Assembly: GCA_900314995.1 (NCBI GenBank)
Contig: OMXK01000001.1
Coordinates: forward strand, 62,001-126,000
DNA length: 64,000 bases
Source: an uncultured Prevotella sp.
GTDB lineage: Bacteria; Bacteroidota; Bacteroidia; Bacteroidales; Bacteroidaceae
Reading direction: 5' to 3'
The notes under the pieces were generated by a model. It was not told where the DNA came from, did not search any database, and saw only the letters and a list, made by a program, of their open reading frames with translations. Positions 16,411 to 25,385 of the stretch are shown in pieces. Numbering within the stretch: position 1 is the first letter of the stretch; each line of letters starts with the position of its first letter. A program made the translations under genes and the position numbers.

Positions 16411-17252
16411 TTTCTTGTCTCAATGATGCAGTTATTCGGCTGGCGCACGTTCTCGTCGATAGTGATACTACCGATGGAATCGGCAATAATGTGTCCGCTC
16501 GTGGGGTTCTTGATGTTCTCGATATGTCCCTTGATGTCGGCCTCGACGTTGGAATATTCAAACATTCGGTCGCACATCGGATCGATGGTGCAGTTCTCGA
16601 GCACGAGGTTGTCGACATAGCAGAGCAGCTGTTCGCCTGCGAGGTGACAGTTCACGAGCCGCACATTCTTCGAGTGCCAGGCCAGATACTCGCCGTCGAG
16701 CACAGAGTCGTAGATGGTGACGTTCTCACACTCCCAGAAAGAGTCCTTCGTGAGGATCTTTGCGTTATGCACCTCGACGTTCTTGCAGTATTGGAACACG
16801 TATTTCGAATCGCTCTCCAGTCCGTCGACATAGATATTGCTGGAGAACATGAAGGGATAAGTGCCGCCATGCAGCTTCACATTCTTGATCTTAATGCCGT
16901 CAACCTTCCAGAACGTCTCGTCGGCATCGGTAATCTCCACATTCTCCAGTTCAAGGTTCTTCATCTCGCGGAAGAACTTCGGACCGTCAATGCGCGAGTT
17001 CTTCATCACCAGATCATTGGTGTACCAGATGGCCGAACGCGAACCCAGCGCGAAATAGCAGTTCTCGATATAGGCACCATCGACGTGCCACCAAGGGTAT
17101 TTGCCATAAAACTTACTGTTGTAGCACTCCATGTTCTGGCACTGCTTAATGCCGGATTCACCGTCGGTAATGGTGATGTTCTCCAAACGGAGGTCGTGCG
17201 TAGCGAACAGGGGTCGCTCGCCTCCAAAAGTCTTGTCTTTGATCAGTTCCAT
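16407..17252 (-). CDS. DUF3737 family right-handed beta-helix protein
   Basis: 281 residues from the ATG at 17252 (MELIKDKTFGGERPLFA), which is the conserved family start; an upstream in-frame extension exists but crosses the promoter. The body is a series of about 20-residue rungs such as LVMKNSRIDGPKFFRE, NLELENVEITDADETF and GIKIKNVKLHGGTYPF, the pattern of pectate-lyase-like beta helices. No signal peptide is seen, so it should be cytoplasmic. The DUF3737 family is widespread in gut anaerobes and has no established function. It is translationally coupled to the PatB-like gene downstream. Confidence 0.85.
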   Translation of the reverse strand: MELIKDKTFGGERPLFATHDLRLENITITDGESGIKQCQNMECYNSKFYGKYPWWHVDGAYIENCYFALGSRSAIWYTNDLVMKNSRIDGPKFFREMKNLELENVEITDADETFWKVDGIKIKNVKLHGGTYPFMFSSNIYVDGLESDSKYVFQYCKNVEVHNAKILTKDSFWECENVTIYDSVLDGEYLAWHSKNVRLVNCHLAGEQLLCYVDNLVLENCTIDPMCDRMFEYSNVEADIKGHIENIKNPTSGHIIADSIGSITIDENVRQPNNCIIETRK

Positions 17253-17275
17253 TGTTTTGCGTATATTATCGTGTG

Positions 17276-17283
17276 CAAAGTTA
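17276..17283 (-). promoter_or_regulatory. -7 element of the DUF3737-patB operon (TAACTTTG)
   Basis: TAACTTTG on the minus strand, 24 bp upstream of the ATG at 17252. It supports that start over the longer frame. Confidence 0.65.
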
Positions 17284-17347
17284 CAAATAAAAATCCGTAA
17301 TCTGGTTACCCAAATCACGGATTATACTACCAATTTAAGTGTTTTTA

Positions 17348-17842
17348 TTATTTGATGGCCATCAGCCTGTCGCTGATCAGCTCGAGAGGTTCCATGCAGA
17401 GCATCTTGTTGGTGAGATACATATCGTTCTTGGCCTCGTTCATTCTGAAAGTCCTGACGGAAGTCACGCTTGGGGCAATCTCGCGGTAGAGTGTCACCTC
17501 AGCGGGAACGTCATAGGCATTGAGGGTTGTATCCCACTTGCTGGTCTCCATGTTGTAGCCATTCTTATAATACTTATAGGTGTGACGGAAATCGTTTACC
17601 CACTGGTGCTTGGTGTTGTCCCAGCGCATCACCTCGCGGGCTGTCAGGCGACCCTGCTTGTCGTAACTGTAGCGATACTCCATCTTGGCGCACATCTGGC
17701 CATCGGCCTTCTGCTCATAGACCTCGATCTTGTGGATCACACCGTCTTCCAGGTCTGAGTTATACAAATACTGAGAGTTAACGTCGTTAGCGGCGTTGAA
17801 ATACATCGTTAAAACGGTTGCGATTGTGATAATTGATTCCAT
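17348..17842 (-). CDS. Small exported protein, DUF3836-like
   Basis: 164 residues. The N-terminus (MESIITIATVLTMYFNAANDVNSQ) is a weak signal peptide. The rest consists of YD-like beta segments, EYRYSYDKQGRLTAREVMRWDN and FRHTYKYYKNGYNMETSKWD, which resemble DUF3836 proteins of Bacteroides and Prevotella. These are small secreted proteins of unknown role, often expressed singly. The gene has its own TACCTTTG promoter 43 bp upstream of the ATG. The family call is moderate; that it is a real exported protein is more certain. Confidence 0.7.
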   Translation of the reverse strand: MESIITIATVLTMYFNAANDVNSQYLYNSDLEDGVIHKIEVYEQKADGQMCAKMEYRYSYDKQGRLTAREVMRWDNTKHQWVNDFRHTYKYYKNGYNMETSKWDTTLNAYDVPAEVTLYREIAPSVTSVRTFRMNEAKNDMYLTNKMLCMEPLELISDRLMAIK

Positions 17843-17884
17843 AACTCTTTGCTTTAAAAATTAAACTTTGCCTGTTAGACGCTG

Positions 17885-17892
17885 CAAAGGTA
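17885..17892 (-). promoter_or_regulatory. -7 element of the DUF3836-like gene (TACCTTTG)
   Basis: TACCTTTG on the minus strand, 43 bp upstream of the ATG at 17842. Confidence 0.65.
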
Positions 17893-18029
17893 TGAAAAAC
17901 TACATGCATTTAAGGTTATTTAAATGTTATCTTTAGGTTAAATCGCCAATTCGGTGTTAATAAATCATAAATCAGGCTCACTTCGTGCAGTATTTTGCTG
18001 TCCTCCGCAGTTATATAAGAAAAGACAGC

Positions 18030-18037
18030 TAAATTTG
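18030..18037 (+). promoter_or_regulatory. -7 element of the lipoprotein-sigma operon (TAAATTTG)
   Basis: TAAATTTG, 25 bp upstream of the ATG at 18062. It is the only clear promoter for the five closely spaced genes to 22290. Confidence 0.6.
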
Positions 18038-18061
18038 CAACAATATAAATAATAGTGGAAT

Positions 18062-18913
18062 ATGAATAAGACGTTTATTTTCGGATTATCTCTGTGGATG
18101 GCAACATTAAGCCTGAACAGCTGCAGCAGTTCTGACTCTGTCGACAATGGTCTTGGCAATACCCGCGTATCAGAAGAACTGCTGAATCAGGAACCTTTGT
18201 GGACGTCTGAGGACTTTGGCTACCTCGACACCAGCGACTACATGACGGAACAGGGAACGACCTGGCTATGGCACGATAACTTTGGACGCCTCACGTCGAT
18301 CATGCTTTATATCCCTGCGACCATGGACATAAGCGTGCTCTATCGGAGTCCCAGTTCCGTTGATCAGCTTAATGGCCTGTATTATCAATTAGGTAATGAC
18401 AATGAACTGAGAATCGATTCGAGCCACTCATACGAATTTACAGGTGATACAGGCATGACTTCTGGCTTCGAACGCTATGACCAGTACTACAAAGACGTTA
18501 AGGTATATGGCGTTGGCTATACGGTCAATTACTACAACACCCCGATGGGCAAGCGTCTGGCCTATACCAATGGGCGGCTGCTGACAGACTTGTCAGTAGA
18601 CACCACCCCTCTCATCACGGCCGACCAAGCCAAGCGTATCTTCGCCTCCCGTTTGGGGGAGGATGTGACCAAAGACTGGGAAGCCGAGCTGATGGTCAGA
18701 GAGTTCGTTCTTAAAAAGAATGGCAAGGATGAGCTTGAGGAGCATCTCGTCTGGCATGTCAAGGGCTCGTTCTATCCTGAGGATGAGGCTAAGATAATTA
18801 CCTACTTGTCAAGTACGCAAATTGAGGAGCCATTGCGGCATGTAGCCCAGATTGACGCCCACACGGGCAGACTGCTTGTAGAGGGCCATTCACTAAATAT
18901 CGGACAATACTAA
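18062..18913 (+). CDS. Lipoprotein with FTP/PepSY-like region, unknown function
   Basis: 283 residues. The signal peptide MNKTFIFGLSLWMATLSLNSC ends at a lipobox cysteine (residue 21) followed by SSSDSVD. The middle contains FERYDQYYKDVKVYGVGYTVNYY and then DTTPLITADQAKRIFASRL, which is the layout of the fungalysin/thermolysin propeptide (FTP) and PepSY inhibitor-like modules found in protease prosegments; no protease domain follows. The end, HVAQIDAHTGRLLVEG, fits a second PepSY repeat. It is the first gene of a tight plus-strand series that ends with a sigma factor. A role in protease inhibition or sensing is inference. Confidence 0.75.
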   Translation: MNKTFIFGLSLWMATLSLNSCSSSDSVDNGLGNTRVSEELLNQEPLWTSEDFGYLDTSDYMTEQGTTWLWHDNFGRLTSIMLYIPATMDISVLYRSPSSVDQLNGLYYQLGNDNELRIDSSHSYEFTGDTGMTSGFERYDQYYKDVKVYGVGYTVNYYNTPMGKRLAYTNGRLLTDLSVDTTPLITADQAKRIFASRLGEDVTKDWEAELMVREFVLKKNGKDELEEHLVWHVKGSFYPEDEAKIITYLSSTQIEEPLRHVAQIDAHTGRLLVEGHSLNIGQY

Positions 18914-18940
18914 TCTGAAAAAGAAATCTTGAATGTCATT

Positions 18941-19678
18941 ATGAAGAGTTGGATAAGAATACCGATAATGATGCTGGTGGTTGCGATGGCAGCTTCCAGT
19001 TGCGATGACAGCAGTGATGACGGGGCAACGACATATTGGACGGTGACCATCGAGCCGGAATATGTGCTGAGCAGTCCTTACTGGGGTGGCTGGGGATTAG
19101 TGACGCCCCACATGGAAGCCATCAACGAGCGCGGCGACCGTACGGACTTGTATGGTCTTGAGGAAATCGAGGGCTTTACTTATGAAGAAGGTTACCGCTA
19201 TCAGTTGCAATTGCGCGTGGTTGATAAGTTCAAGAAGACGGGCCAGTACTTCGCTGATGCCTCGCAATACGAGTTCTATCTCAATAAAATCATTAGCAAA
19301 GAGTATGTGGGTATCCGTCAGGAAGGTCGTCGCGATGTGGAGATGGATGTGGAAGAGGTTCGTGTTCGCTCTACTAACGATTATGAATCCTGGGAGTATA
19401 TCGCGCTGTTAGGAAAGGTTATAGGTACCGATGAAACCTTTCTTTTGCACCCATTTGAGATCTATGGTCTCACCTATGTGGACTTCCAGATGCTGATGGA
19501 CAGAGACGAACGGGGCAGTATCCCTGTCCGTGTACGGATGAAGGTGAGCATCACCCCTTCCGAGAAGCCCATCTATCCGAATATCAATCAGCGAATCCGC
19601 CTGATAGAGGTTCTTGGCAAGCAGCAGCTTGAATGTGACAGCATTATTTATAGAGACAAATATGAAGCGTTTATTTGA
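18941..19678 (+). CDS. DUF4377-like lipoprotein
   Basis: 245 residues from the ATG at 18941; a TTG three codons upstream is also open but less likely. The signal peptide MKSWIRIPIMMLVVAMAASSC has a lipobox cysteine followed by DDSSDD. The region YGLEEIEGFTYEEGYRYQLQLRVV matches the DUF4377 pattern of small lipoproteins often fused to or near META/HslJ proteins. The second half repeats a similar beta design. It follows the previous gene by 27 bp and its stop is 1 bp before the next ATG. Function unknown. Confidence 0.75.
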   Translation: MKSWIRIPIMMLVVAMAASSCDDSSDDGATTYWTVTIEPEYVLSSPYWGGWGLVTPHMEAINERGDRTDLYGLEEIEGFTYEEGYRYQLQLRVVDKFKKTGQYFADASQYEFYLNKIISKEYVGIRQEGRRDVEMDVEEVRVRSTNDYESWEYIALLGKVIGTDETFLLHPFEIYGLTYVDFQMLMDRDERGSIPVRVRMKVSITPSEKPIYPNINQRIRLIEVLGKQQLECDSIIYRDKYEAFI

Positions 19679-19679
19679 T

Positions 19680-20483
19680 ATGAAGACGATACGTAAATTC
19701 CAATTTGGCCTATTGTTTTTAGGCATGATGTTGACAGCGTCGTGCTCTACAGATGTTCATGATGAGATGACCAATGCTTATAATCAAATCGCAGAATTGA
19801 TGGATGATTTGGATGCAAGGGTGAAACTGCTCGAGCAGGGCATGGGCACTTTTGAGGGGCGCTGGAAGTTTTATAATAATGATTACAACTATGTTGATAA
19901 TGACGGTAGCTGGACATCTGGAGGGAGCATTGCGGTACAGAAAGATACAATTTCGTTTGTTTTACCAGAAGAAATGATAACCGATTTGTTTTGGTTGGGT
20001 TGTGCCTCTTATCCCGATGTCACTTGGGCAGACACTTATCCTGACGAACCTTTCTTTTCAGACTATCATTCAATCAACTATGGTTATCAATTGGATTCCT
20101 TGTATGGTCAGTGGGTCTGCTCCAAGACAGTTCAGCAATTGACGTATAATTTGGAAGGATTGACTGTCGAATCCTATTATCTGGTTGGATCGAATGCCTA
20201 CAATTCATTCGCAAATGAAGATTCTTATGGAATACGAGCCAATATACCCTTACCCGAATATGGCGACTATTCATATATGATTTCTAAGGATGACCTAAAA
20301 TATCGTATAGATCTGAGGATTAATAATGAAACGCTTGTTTTTTATAAAGAAACAGCAACATGGTATTTACAAATGCCAATAAAGAAGATAACCTTCACTA
20401 ATCTGCAAACAGGCAATCAAGTGGCTGCTGAGTTCAAGGATGATGTGAGATTATCTATGAATACCTATTCAAAAATAGAGTAA
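19680..20483 (+). CDS. Unrecognised lipoprotein upstream of an ECF sigma factor
   Basis: 267 residues. Start chosen at 19680, 1 bp after the upstream stop, giving the clean signal peptide MKTIRKFQFGLLFLGMMLTASC plus STDVHDE; an alternative ATG six codons earlier (19662) overlaps the previous gene. A short coiled segment (NAYNQIAELMDDLDARVKLLEQ) is followed by aromatic beta strands. No family is recognised. The gene is visibly AT-richer than both neighbours, which may mark separate ancestry. It ends 5 bp before the sigma factor start. Confidence 0.7.
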   Translation: MKTIRKFQFGLLFLGMMLTASCSTDVHDEMTNAYNQIAELMDDLDARVKLLEQGMGTFEGRWKFYNNDYNYVDNDGSWTSGGSIAVQKDTISFVLPEEMITDLFWLGCASYPDVTWADTYPDEPFFSDYHSINYGYQLDSLYGQWVCSKTVQQLTYNLEGLTVESYYLVGSNAYNSFANEDSYGIRANIPLPEYGDYSYMISKDDLKYRIDLRINNETLVFYKETATWYLQMPIKKITFTNLQTGNQVAAEFKDDVRLSMNTYSKIE

Positions 20484-20488
20484 GCGCT

Positions 20489-21034
20489 GTGCAGGAGACA
20501 GAACGACAGTTGCTCGACGCGATACACCATGGAGACAGACAGGCGCTGCGGCGCCTCTATGATCGATATTCCGACTATGCTATGGCCGTCGGTCTGAGGT
20601 ATGTGGTGAATCGAGAGGACGCAAGGGATCTGCTACAGGACTGTTTCATCAAGATTCTGACCTCAGTTGACGAATTCGAATACAGGGGCGAAGGGTCGCT
20701 GAAAGCCTGGGTCTCTACCATCGTCGTCAATCGCGCCATCGACTGGATCAAACTGCACGAGCGCATTCACACGACGGACGAAATACCCGATTTAATCGAT
20801 GAAGGTCCGCCTGATTTGGAGAAAGTGCCGCCCGAGGTGTTGAATCGGCTGATAGGAAAATTGCCTGCAGGATGCCGATTGGTGCTGAACCTCTACGTGT
20901 TTGAGCAACTCTCTCACAAAGACATCGCCCATCGGCTAGGCATCAGGGAAAACTCCTCCGCCTCACAGCTCACAAGAGCAAAGAGGATGCTACAGAAAAT
21001 GATTAATGAATATTTAAACTCACAAAGGATATGA
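20489..21034 (+). CDS. ECF-type RNA polymerase sigma factor
   Basis: 181 residues, GTG start at 20489 directly after the upstream stop. Region 2 is clear (ALRRLYDRYSDYAMAVGLRYV, then DARDLLQDCFIKIL and a tryptophan-containing AWVSTIVVNRAIDWIK). Region 4 is a helix-turn-helix, GCRLVLNLYVFEQLSHKDIAHRLGI...SASQLTRAKRMLQKMI. There is no region 3, as in extracytoplasmic-function sigma factors. Its stop overlaps the start of a membrane-anchored protein by 4 bases, the usual layout of a sigma/anti-sigma pair. Unusually, three lipoprotein genes lie upstream in the same run, so the sigma factor may be produced only when they are read through. Confidence 0.9.
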   Translation: MQETERQLLDAIHHGDRQALRRLYDRYSDYAMAVGLRYVVNREDARDLLQDCFIKILTSVDEFEYRGEGSLKAWVSTIVVNRAIDWIKLHERIHTTDEIPDLIDEGPPDLEKVPPEVLNRLIGKLPAGCRLVLNLYVFEQLSHKDIAHRLGIRENSSASQLTRAKRMLQKMINEYLNSQRI

Positions 21035-22290
21035 AACAGGAAAAGCTTGAAAACGACTGGACTGAACAGCTCCGAAAGAAGCTGGCAGACCATGAGGAGC
21101 CTGCTCCTGCTGACCTGTGGGAACAGATCGAGGCTCGTATGGCGAAGCTCGAAGCCAAGAAGCGCCAGCCTGTCCGCAGACTGCCTTTGTGGGGAAAGTG
21201 GGTTGCTGCAGCTGCCTTTGCAGGTATGCTGGTATGTAATACTTATCTGATGTGGATGATTGGCTGCGAAGGAACGACTGAGAATACGGCGCAACAGGAG
21301 TTTGCCCAAAGCAATGCTCCCGCAGAATCGCAAAAAGCACCCATTTCATCGAAAAAAGAGGAAATGAAGACAAAGGCGCATGAGACGCCACTCCTTATCG
21401 CACAGACGAAGACAAAGCCTTCGATTACTGCACCAGCAGTGCCGCAGATAGAGCCGGAGAACTTTGCAGTAGTGAAAGACTCTATGCCTGAGATGGCTGC
21501 TGCAACTGTTGATAGCATCGAGCACGTTGTGAAGCCTGCCGATGAACGGATGACACCAGTAGAGGAAGCGACAGTTATCCAACAACTCGACGAAGAAATC
21601 GCTGCTATCGACAACCGTCATCGCCACCATCACGATGTGGCCTTCGCATTCTATGCCGGTAATGATTTGGGTACCTACCGGCATGCGAACGGGGTGTTGA
21701 TGAGCCGGGAGAAACTGTCACAGTATTACGCTGCGACGCGTGGCTATACGGATAATATCCCAGAAAACACGCCGCCCGTGTATCTCTACAACTACGAAGA
21801 GCGACAAAAGCACGCTCAACCCATCTCCTTCGGTATGACAGCAAAAATCCCCATTTCATCGGGGTTCTGTCTCTCCTCTGGTCTAGTCTATACGCGCTTG
21901 CGTTCCGATTTTACAAATATCGTCAGCGGCTACCCCCTCGACAAAAAACAGACACTCTATTATCTGGGTATCCCGTTAAGTGCCCAGTATCATCTGTGGG
22001 GTTACAAAGGGCTCAGCTTCTATGCGTTGGCTGGTGGGCAGGTGGACTTCTGCATCGCTACCAAGGTGGTGATGAGCGGCACAGAAGTGCCGATGGATAA
22101 GGATCGGCCACAATGGTCAGTTCAGGGTGCACTGGGCGTGCAGTACAACATCATTCCCCAGCTAGGTATTTATATCGAGCCGGGTGTGAAGCATTACTTC
22201 AACAATCATAGTCGGGTACGTAATTTCTTTAAGGATAAACCCAATAATTTTAACCTTCAGTTTGGTTTGCGATTGAATGTAGGTAATTAG
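21031..22290 (+). CDS. Putative membrane-anchored anti-sigma-like protein with C-terminal beta-barrel domain
   Basis: 419 residues. Residues 1-55 are charged and cytoplasmic (DWTEQLRKKLADHEEPAPADLWEQIEARM), then one membrane segment at about 58-80 (LWGKWVAAAAFAGMLVCNTYLMWM). A low-complexity Ala/Lys/Glu-rich linker follows to about 200, and a C-terminal domain of alternating strands and aromatic turns (GLVYTRLRSDFTN, LGIPLSAQYHLWGY, YIEPGVKHYFNN, FNLQFGLRLNVGN) resembles PF13568 porins. A cytoplasmic domain, an inner-membrane helix and an outer-membrane-like barrel in one chain is a known but little-studied Bacteroidetes design placed right after ECF sigma genes. The anti-sigma role is inferred from position and topology. 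Confidence 0.75.
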   Translation: MKQEKLENDWTEQLRKKLADHEEPAPADLWEQIEARMAKLEAKKRQPVRRLPLWGKWVAAAAFAGMLVCNTYLMWMIGCEGTTENTAQQEFAQSNAPAESQKAPISSKKEEMKTKAHETPLLIAQTKTKPSITAPAVPQIEPENFAVVKDSMPEMAAATVDSIEHVVKPADERMTPVEEATVIQQLDEEIAAIDNRHRHHHDVAFAFYAGNDLGTYRHANGVLMSREKLSQYYAATRGYTDNIPENTPPVYLYNYEERQKHAQPISFGMTAKIPISSGFCLSSGLVYTRLRSDFTNIVSGYPLDKKQTLYYLGIPLSAQYHLWGYKGLSFYALAGGQVDFCIATKVVMSGTEVPMDKDRPQWSVQGALGVQYNIIPQLGIYIEPGVKHYFNNHSRVRNFFKDKPNNFNLQFGLRLNVGN

Positions 22291-22305
22291 TTGTTGTTCG
22301 ACGGG

Positions 22306-23007
22306 TTAGGCTGTGACTAACAGTTGCAGTCCTATCCCGCGAACGGTTTTCAGGGTGATGTGTGGCTCATCGGCCAACAGCTTGCGCAGTTTGTTGACAA
22401 ACACGTCAAGCGAACGCGAAGCGAAATAGTCATCCTCAGTATTCCAGAAACGGCTGAGGATGGCTTCGCGGCGCACCACATTGTTTTTGTTCTCTGCCAA
22501 CAGTTGCAGGATTTGTGCCTCGCGCAGGGTAATGGTCTGAGAATTGCCGGTTTCATCGTTACGCAGGGTGGCATGTTCGGCATCGAGCGTATATTTGCCG
22601 AGTTTATAATGACTGGTCTCTTTCTGTGTCTTTGCCCCTCCGCGCATCTTCATCAGCGCCTGGATGTGGGCATCGAGTTCTTCGGGTACGAAGGGCTTCT
22701 TCACATAGTTGTTGATACCCAGGCGATAGCCCGCTTTCACGTCGTTGGGCGAAGTGAGAGCCGAGGTGAAGATAATGATCACGTCGCCATCGGTCTCACG
22801 GATACGCTCCACCATCTCGAAACCGTTCATCACGGGCATATCGATGTCGGAGATGATGACGTCGGGCTTGGTCTCCTGCCAGGCTTGCAGTCCTTCCTTG
22901 CCGTTCGTGGCGGTAGTCACCTCATAGCCGCCAATGATATCTTCAAGGCCAGTCTTCTCAATATAGGCCAACGACGCATCGTCTTCTACCAACAATAGCT
23001 TTACCAT
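22306..23007 (-). CDS. OmpR/PhoB-type response regulator
   Basis: 233 residues from the ATG at 23007 (MVKLLLVEDD). The receiver domain has the acidic pair ED (8-9), the phosphorylation site in VIISDIDMPVMNGFEM, the Thr/Ser in IIIFTSALTS and the lysine in NYVKKPF. A winged-helix DNA-binding domain follows (ITLREAQILQLLAENKNNVVRREAILSRFW ... SRSLDVFVNKLRKLL). The gene lies 22 bp downstream of the histidine kinase stop and is certainly its partner. The pair resembles Bacteroidetes systems such as RprXY, but the signal is unknown. Confidence 0.92.
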   Translation of the reverse strand: MVKLLLVEDDASLAYIEKTGLEDIIGGYEVTTATNGKEGLQAWQETKPDVIISDIDMPVMNGFEMVERIRETDGDVIIIFTSALTSPNDVKAGYRLGINNYVKKPFVPEELDAHIQALMKMRGGAKTQKETSHYKLGKYTLDAEHATLRNDETGNSQTITLREAQILQLLAENKNNVVRREAILSRFWNTEDDYFASRSLDVFVNKLRKLLADEPHITLKTVRGIGLQLLVTA

Positions 23008-23029
23008 ATCATTTCCTCTTTTTATGTTC

Positions 23030-24322
23030 TTACATTTTCGGGATGTACAGCGTAAATTCCGAATAGCAGTCTTTCTCACTTTGAACGGTCACCTTACCGC
23101 CATGAGCCTGCATCACCTGATCGACATAGTTCAGCCCGAGGCCGAAGCCGCTGACACCTCCCTTGCGGTTCTGCTCGTGAACGGCAGCACGGCCAAACTT
23201 ATCGAAGATGACGCGCTGGTCTTCTTTCGAGATACCGATACCATTGTCGCGCACCTTCAGCAGGACGTATTTCTCGCTGTTCTGCGAGGTGATGCTGATC
23301 TCTATATTGTCTTTCGAGTATTTGATGGCATTGTCGATAAGGTTAGAGATGGCTTCCGTGAGATACTGCTCGTCGGCTAGGACGTGCTTGGTCAGCAAAT
23401 CAACGATGAAATCGATGTTTTTTGTCGTTTTGGCCTTTGCTTTTTCCACGATATCATCGATGATGGGCTCCAGGTTTACCGTCTGTTTGTTCAGGATCAG
23501 TTTCTTGTTTTCCAGCTTCGAGATAGTGAGCAGCTTGTTCACCAAAGCCAGCAGGTGTTCGGCCTCGCTCTCGATGATGGAGTAGTATTTCTCCTTGATT
23601 TGCGGCTTGTCGTCCACCTTCCCGCTATGCAGGAATCGGGCACCCATGATGATGCTTGAGAGGGGCGACTTCATGTCGTGTACCATCGCATAGCTGAAAT
23701 CATTGCGCAGATCGGCCATCATCTTCTGTTCATCGAGGTATCTGAGCAGTCTGATTAGGATGGCGCCGAAGAGTATCAGGATGATGGCACTGGCGAGGAA
23801 CAACGGACTGAGCCGTTTACCCAGCGTCGGATACGGATTATTAAGTGCCAGTTGGAGTCCTCTTGACTGGTCGCGGCGGGTGCTGAATACACGCGTCTTC
23901 AACGAGGTGGGTGTCTGCAGGTCATTGTTGCTTCTGAGCACCTTGCCGTCGCGGTCTACCTCCATCACCGTAAAGTTACGGTCCATGTTCACTACGCTGA
24001 GCAGACTGTCTACGTAGAGAGCAATCGTATCAAGCGACACCTCTGAGTGATACCTGCGACTCAGCACGTCGTTCATACCCTCTACAGACGAGACGAGAGA
24101 AAGGTTGCCTCGCAGTTCTGGCAGGCTGAGCGTATCGCCTTTCGACAGGATTTCCGCACGGTTATAACTCTCATAGAACATGGCCCAAGGCAGTTGGTTG
24201 CCAGCCCGATCTGAAAGGTCGCGTGCCTCCCAGCGGTAGGTCATCCACATATACAGCCCTAACAGCAGCATCACCGCCACCATCGCCGCCACAGACACAT
24301 ATTTATATTTGTTCTTTTGCAT
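23030..24322 (-). CDS. Membrane sensor histidine kinase
   Basis: 430 residues from ATG 24322 (MQKNKYKYVSV); a longer start four codons upstream is possible. Membrane segments at about 8-28 and 175-195 enclose a periplasmic sensor region of about 150 residues. The phosphoacceptor histidine is in FSYAMVHDMKSPLSSIIMGARFL. The ATPase domain shows the N box LTEAISNLIDNAIKYSKDN, G1 VRDNGIGIS, F box and G2 SGFGLGLNYV, all intact. It precedes the response regulator gene in the same operon. No Bacteroidetes -7 element with a full match is seen upstream. Confidence 0.92.
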   Translation of the reverse strand: MQKNKYKYVSVAAMVAVMLLLGLYMWMTYRWEARDLSDRAGNQLPWAMFYESYNRAEILSKGDTLSLPELRGNLSLVSSVEGMNDVLSRRYHSEVSLDTIALYVDSLLSVVNMDRNFTVMEVDRDGKVLRSNNDLQTPTSLKTRVFSTRRDQSRGLQLALNNPYPTLGKRLSPLFLASAIILILFGAILIRLLRYLDEQKMMADLRNDFSYAMVHDMKSPLSSIIMGARFLHSGKVDDKPQIKEKYYSIIESEAEHLLALVNKLLTISKLENKKLILNKQTVNLEPIIDDIVEKAKAKTTKNIDFIVDLLTKHVLADEQYLTEAISNLIDNAIKYSKDNIEISITSQNSEKYVLLKVRDNGIGISKEDQRVIFDKFGRAAVHEQNRKGGVSGFGLGLNYVDQVMQAHGGKVTVQSEKDCYSEFTLYIPKM

Positions 24323-24356
24323 ATCAGTATGCAAAGGTCATAAACATGGAGGGGAG

Positions 24357-25352
24357 TTAGTCTTTACGCTCCTTATAGATGACTTTATTGGCGCCGCTGG
24401 TAATCTTCATAGCCTCCGGATGCTCCTTGATAAACGAGTTGATATGGCGTACTCGCTTTTCCTCGAAGATCTCGTCTATTGCTATCAGGATGCCCGTCTC
24501 CTCGACATCGCCGAAGCCATAATTGATGGCTGTACCAAAGAGTTTCATCGTTGGGGAGAGGTTCATATAGGCATTGACAAGTGGCGGGATATTATAGCCC
24601 AGCTTACGGATTTCGCCATTCAAGATGCGATAGTCTTCCTTGAAATTATGGCCTGTAAAGATCTTCTCCAGCTCAGAGGGATCAGACTCTATTTTCAGCG
24701 GTTTCATCGGCAAAATCAGCTGTTCCTTGTCATCGAAATACTTCTTCAGGAAATACAGGATCATATCGCGGCCCTTCCGGATATACGACGGATACATCGT
24801 CATCTTTCCGAAGAAATACTTCACGTTGGGTTTGATCACCGTCAGTGCTCCCAGACCATCCCACAGGTTATCCAGTGCAAACAGGCTTTTGGCACCCATC
24901 TTCGAACTCTGATAAGGAAGCGACACGAATGAACGACCCAATTCGATGGTATAGGGCATATACTCCTCAATAAACTTATCGGAGAAATGGAACATGTGAC
25001 TCGTGGCCAGTATCGGCTGTCCCTTTTCATCCAAATCCCAAGACGTTCCTTCCAGATAACGATAGCCGCCAATGATCTCCTCTGCCTCTGGATTCCAGAC
25101 AATCAACTGCTTGTAACAGTTCTCACAAGTGTCGAATTCATCGATATCCATATCCTTGCCAGTACCACCACCAGCCTCACGGAAAACAACCTCACGGAGT
25201 CGGCCTATCTCCTTCATCACGTTTGGCGCATTATGGGCTGTTATAACATATATCTCATTATGACTCTTATTAGTCATACGCAACTGGCGGGCTGGTGTCA
25301 GTTCACTCTTGAGAATTTCTTTGGCAATTGGCTGGATAATCTCTTGTTCCAT
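24357..25352 (-). CDS. glsB: GNAT-like N-acyltransferase of glycine lipid synthesis
   Basis: 331 residues of the OlsB/acyltransferase_5 type. Conserved stretches include REVVFREAGGGTGKDMDIDEFD, IVWNPEAEEIIGGYRYL and MFHFSDKFIEEYMPYTIELGRSFV. In Bacteroides thetaiotaomicron the homologous GlsB transfers a 3-hydroxy fatty acid from acyl carrier protein to glycine, giving N-acyl glycine (commendamide), the first step of glycine/serine-glycine lipids of the membrane. It lies 33 bp downstream of the glsA homologue in the same orientation, the arrangement known for these lipids. It could also use ornithine, so the amino acid is inferred from the family context. Confidence 0.85.
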   Translation of the reverse strand: MEQEIIQPIAKEILKSELTPARQLRMTNKSHNEIYVITAHNAPNVMKEIGRLREVVFREAGGGTGKDMDIDEFDTCENCYKQLIVWNPEAEEIIGGYRYLEGTSWDLDEKGQPILATSHMFHFSDKFIEEYMPYTIELGRSFVSLPYQSSKMGAKSLFALDNLWDGLGALTVIKPNVKYFFGKMTMYPSYIRKGRDMILYFLKKYFDDKEQLILPMKPLKIESDPSELEKIFTGHNFKEDYRILNGEIRKLGYNIPPLVNAYMNLSPTMKLFGTAINYGFGDVEETGILIAIDEIFEEKRVRHINSFIKEHPEAMKITSGANKVIYKERKD

Positions 25353-25385
25353 CGTTGTTGGTCGTTTTGGTTGTTGGGTTGGGAA

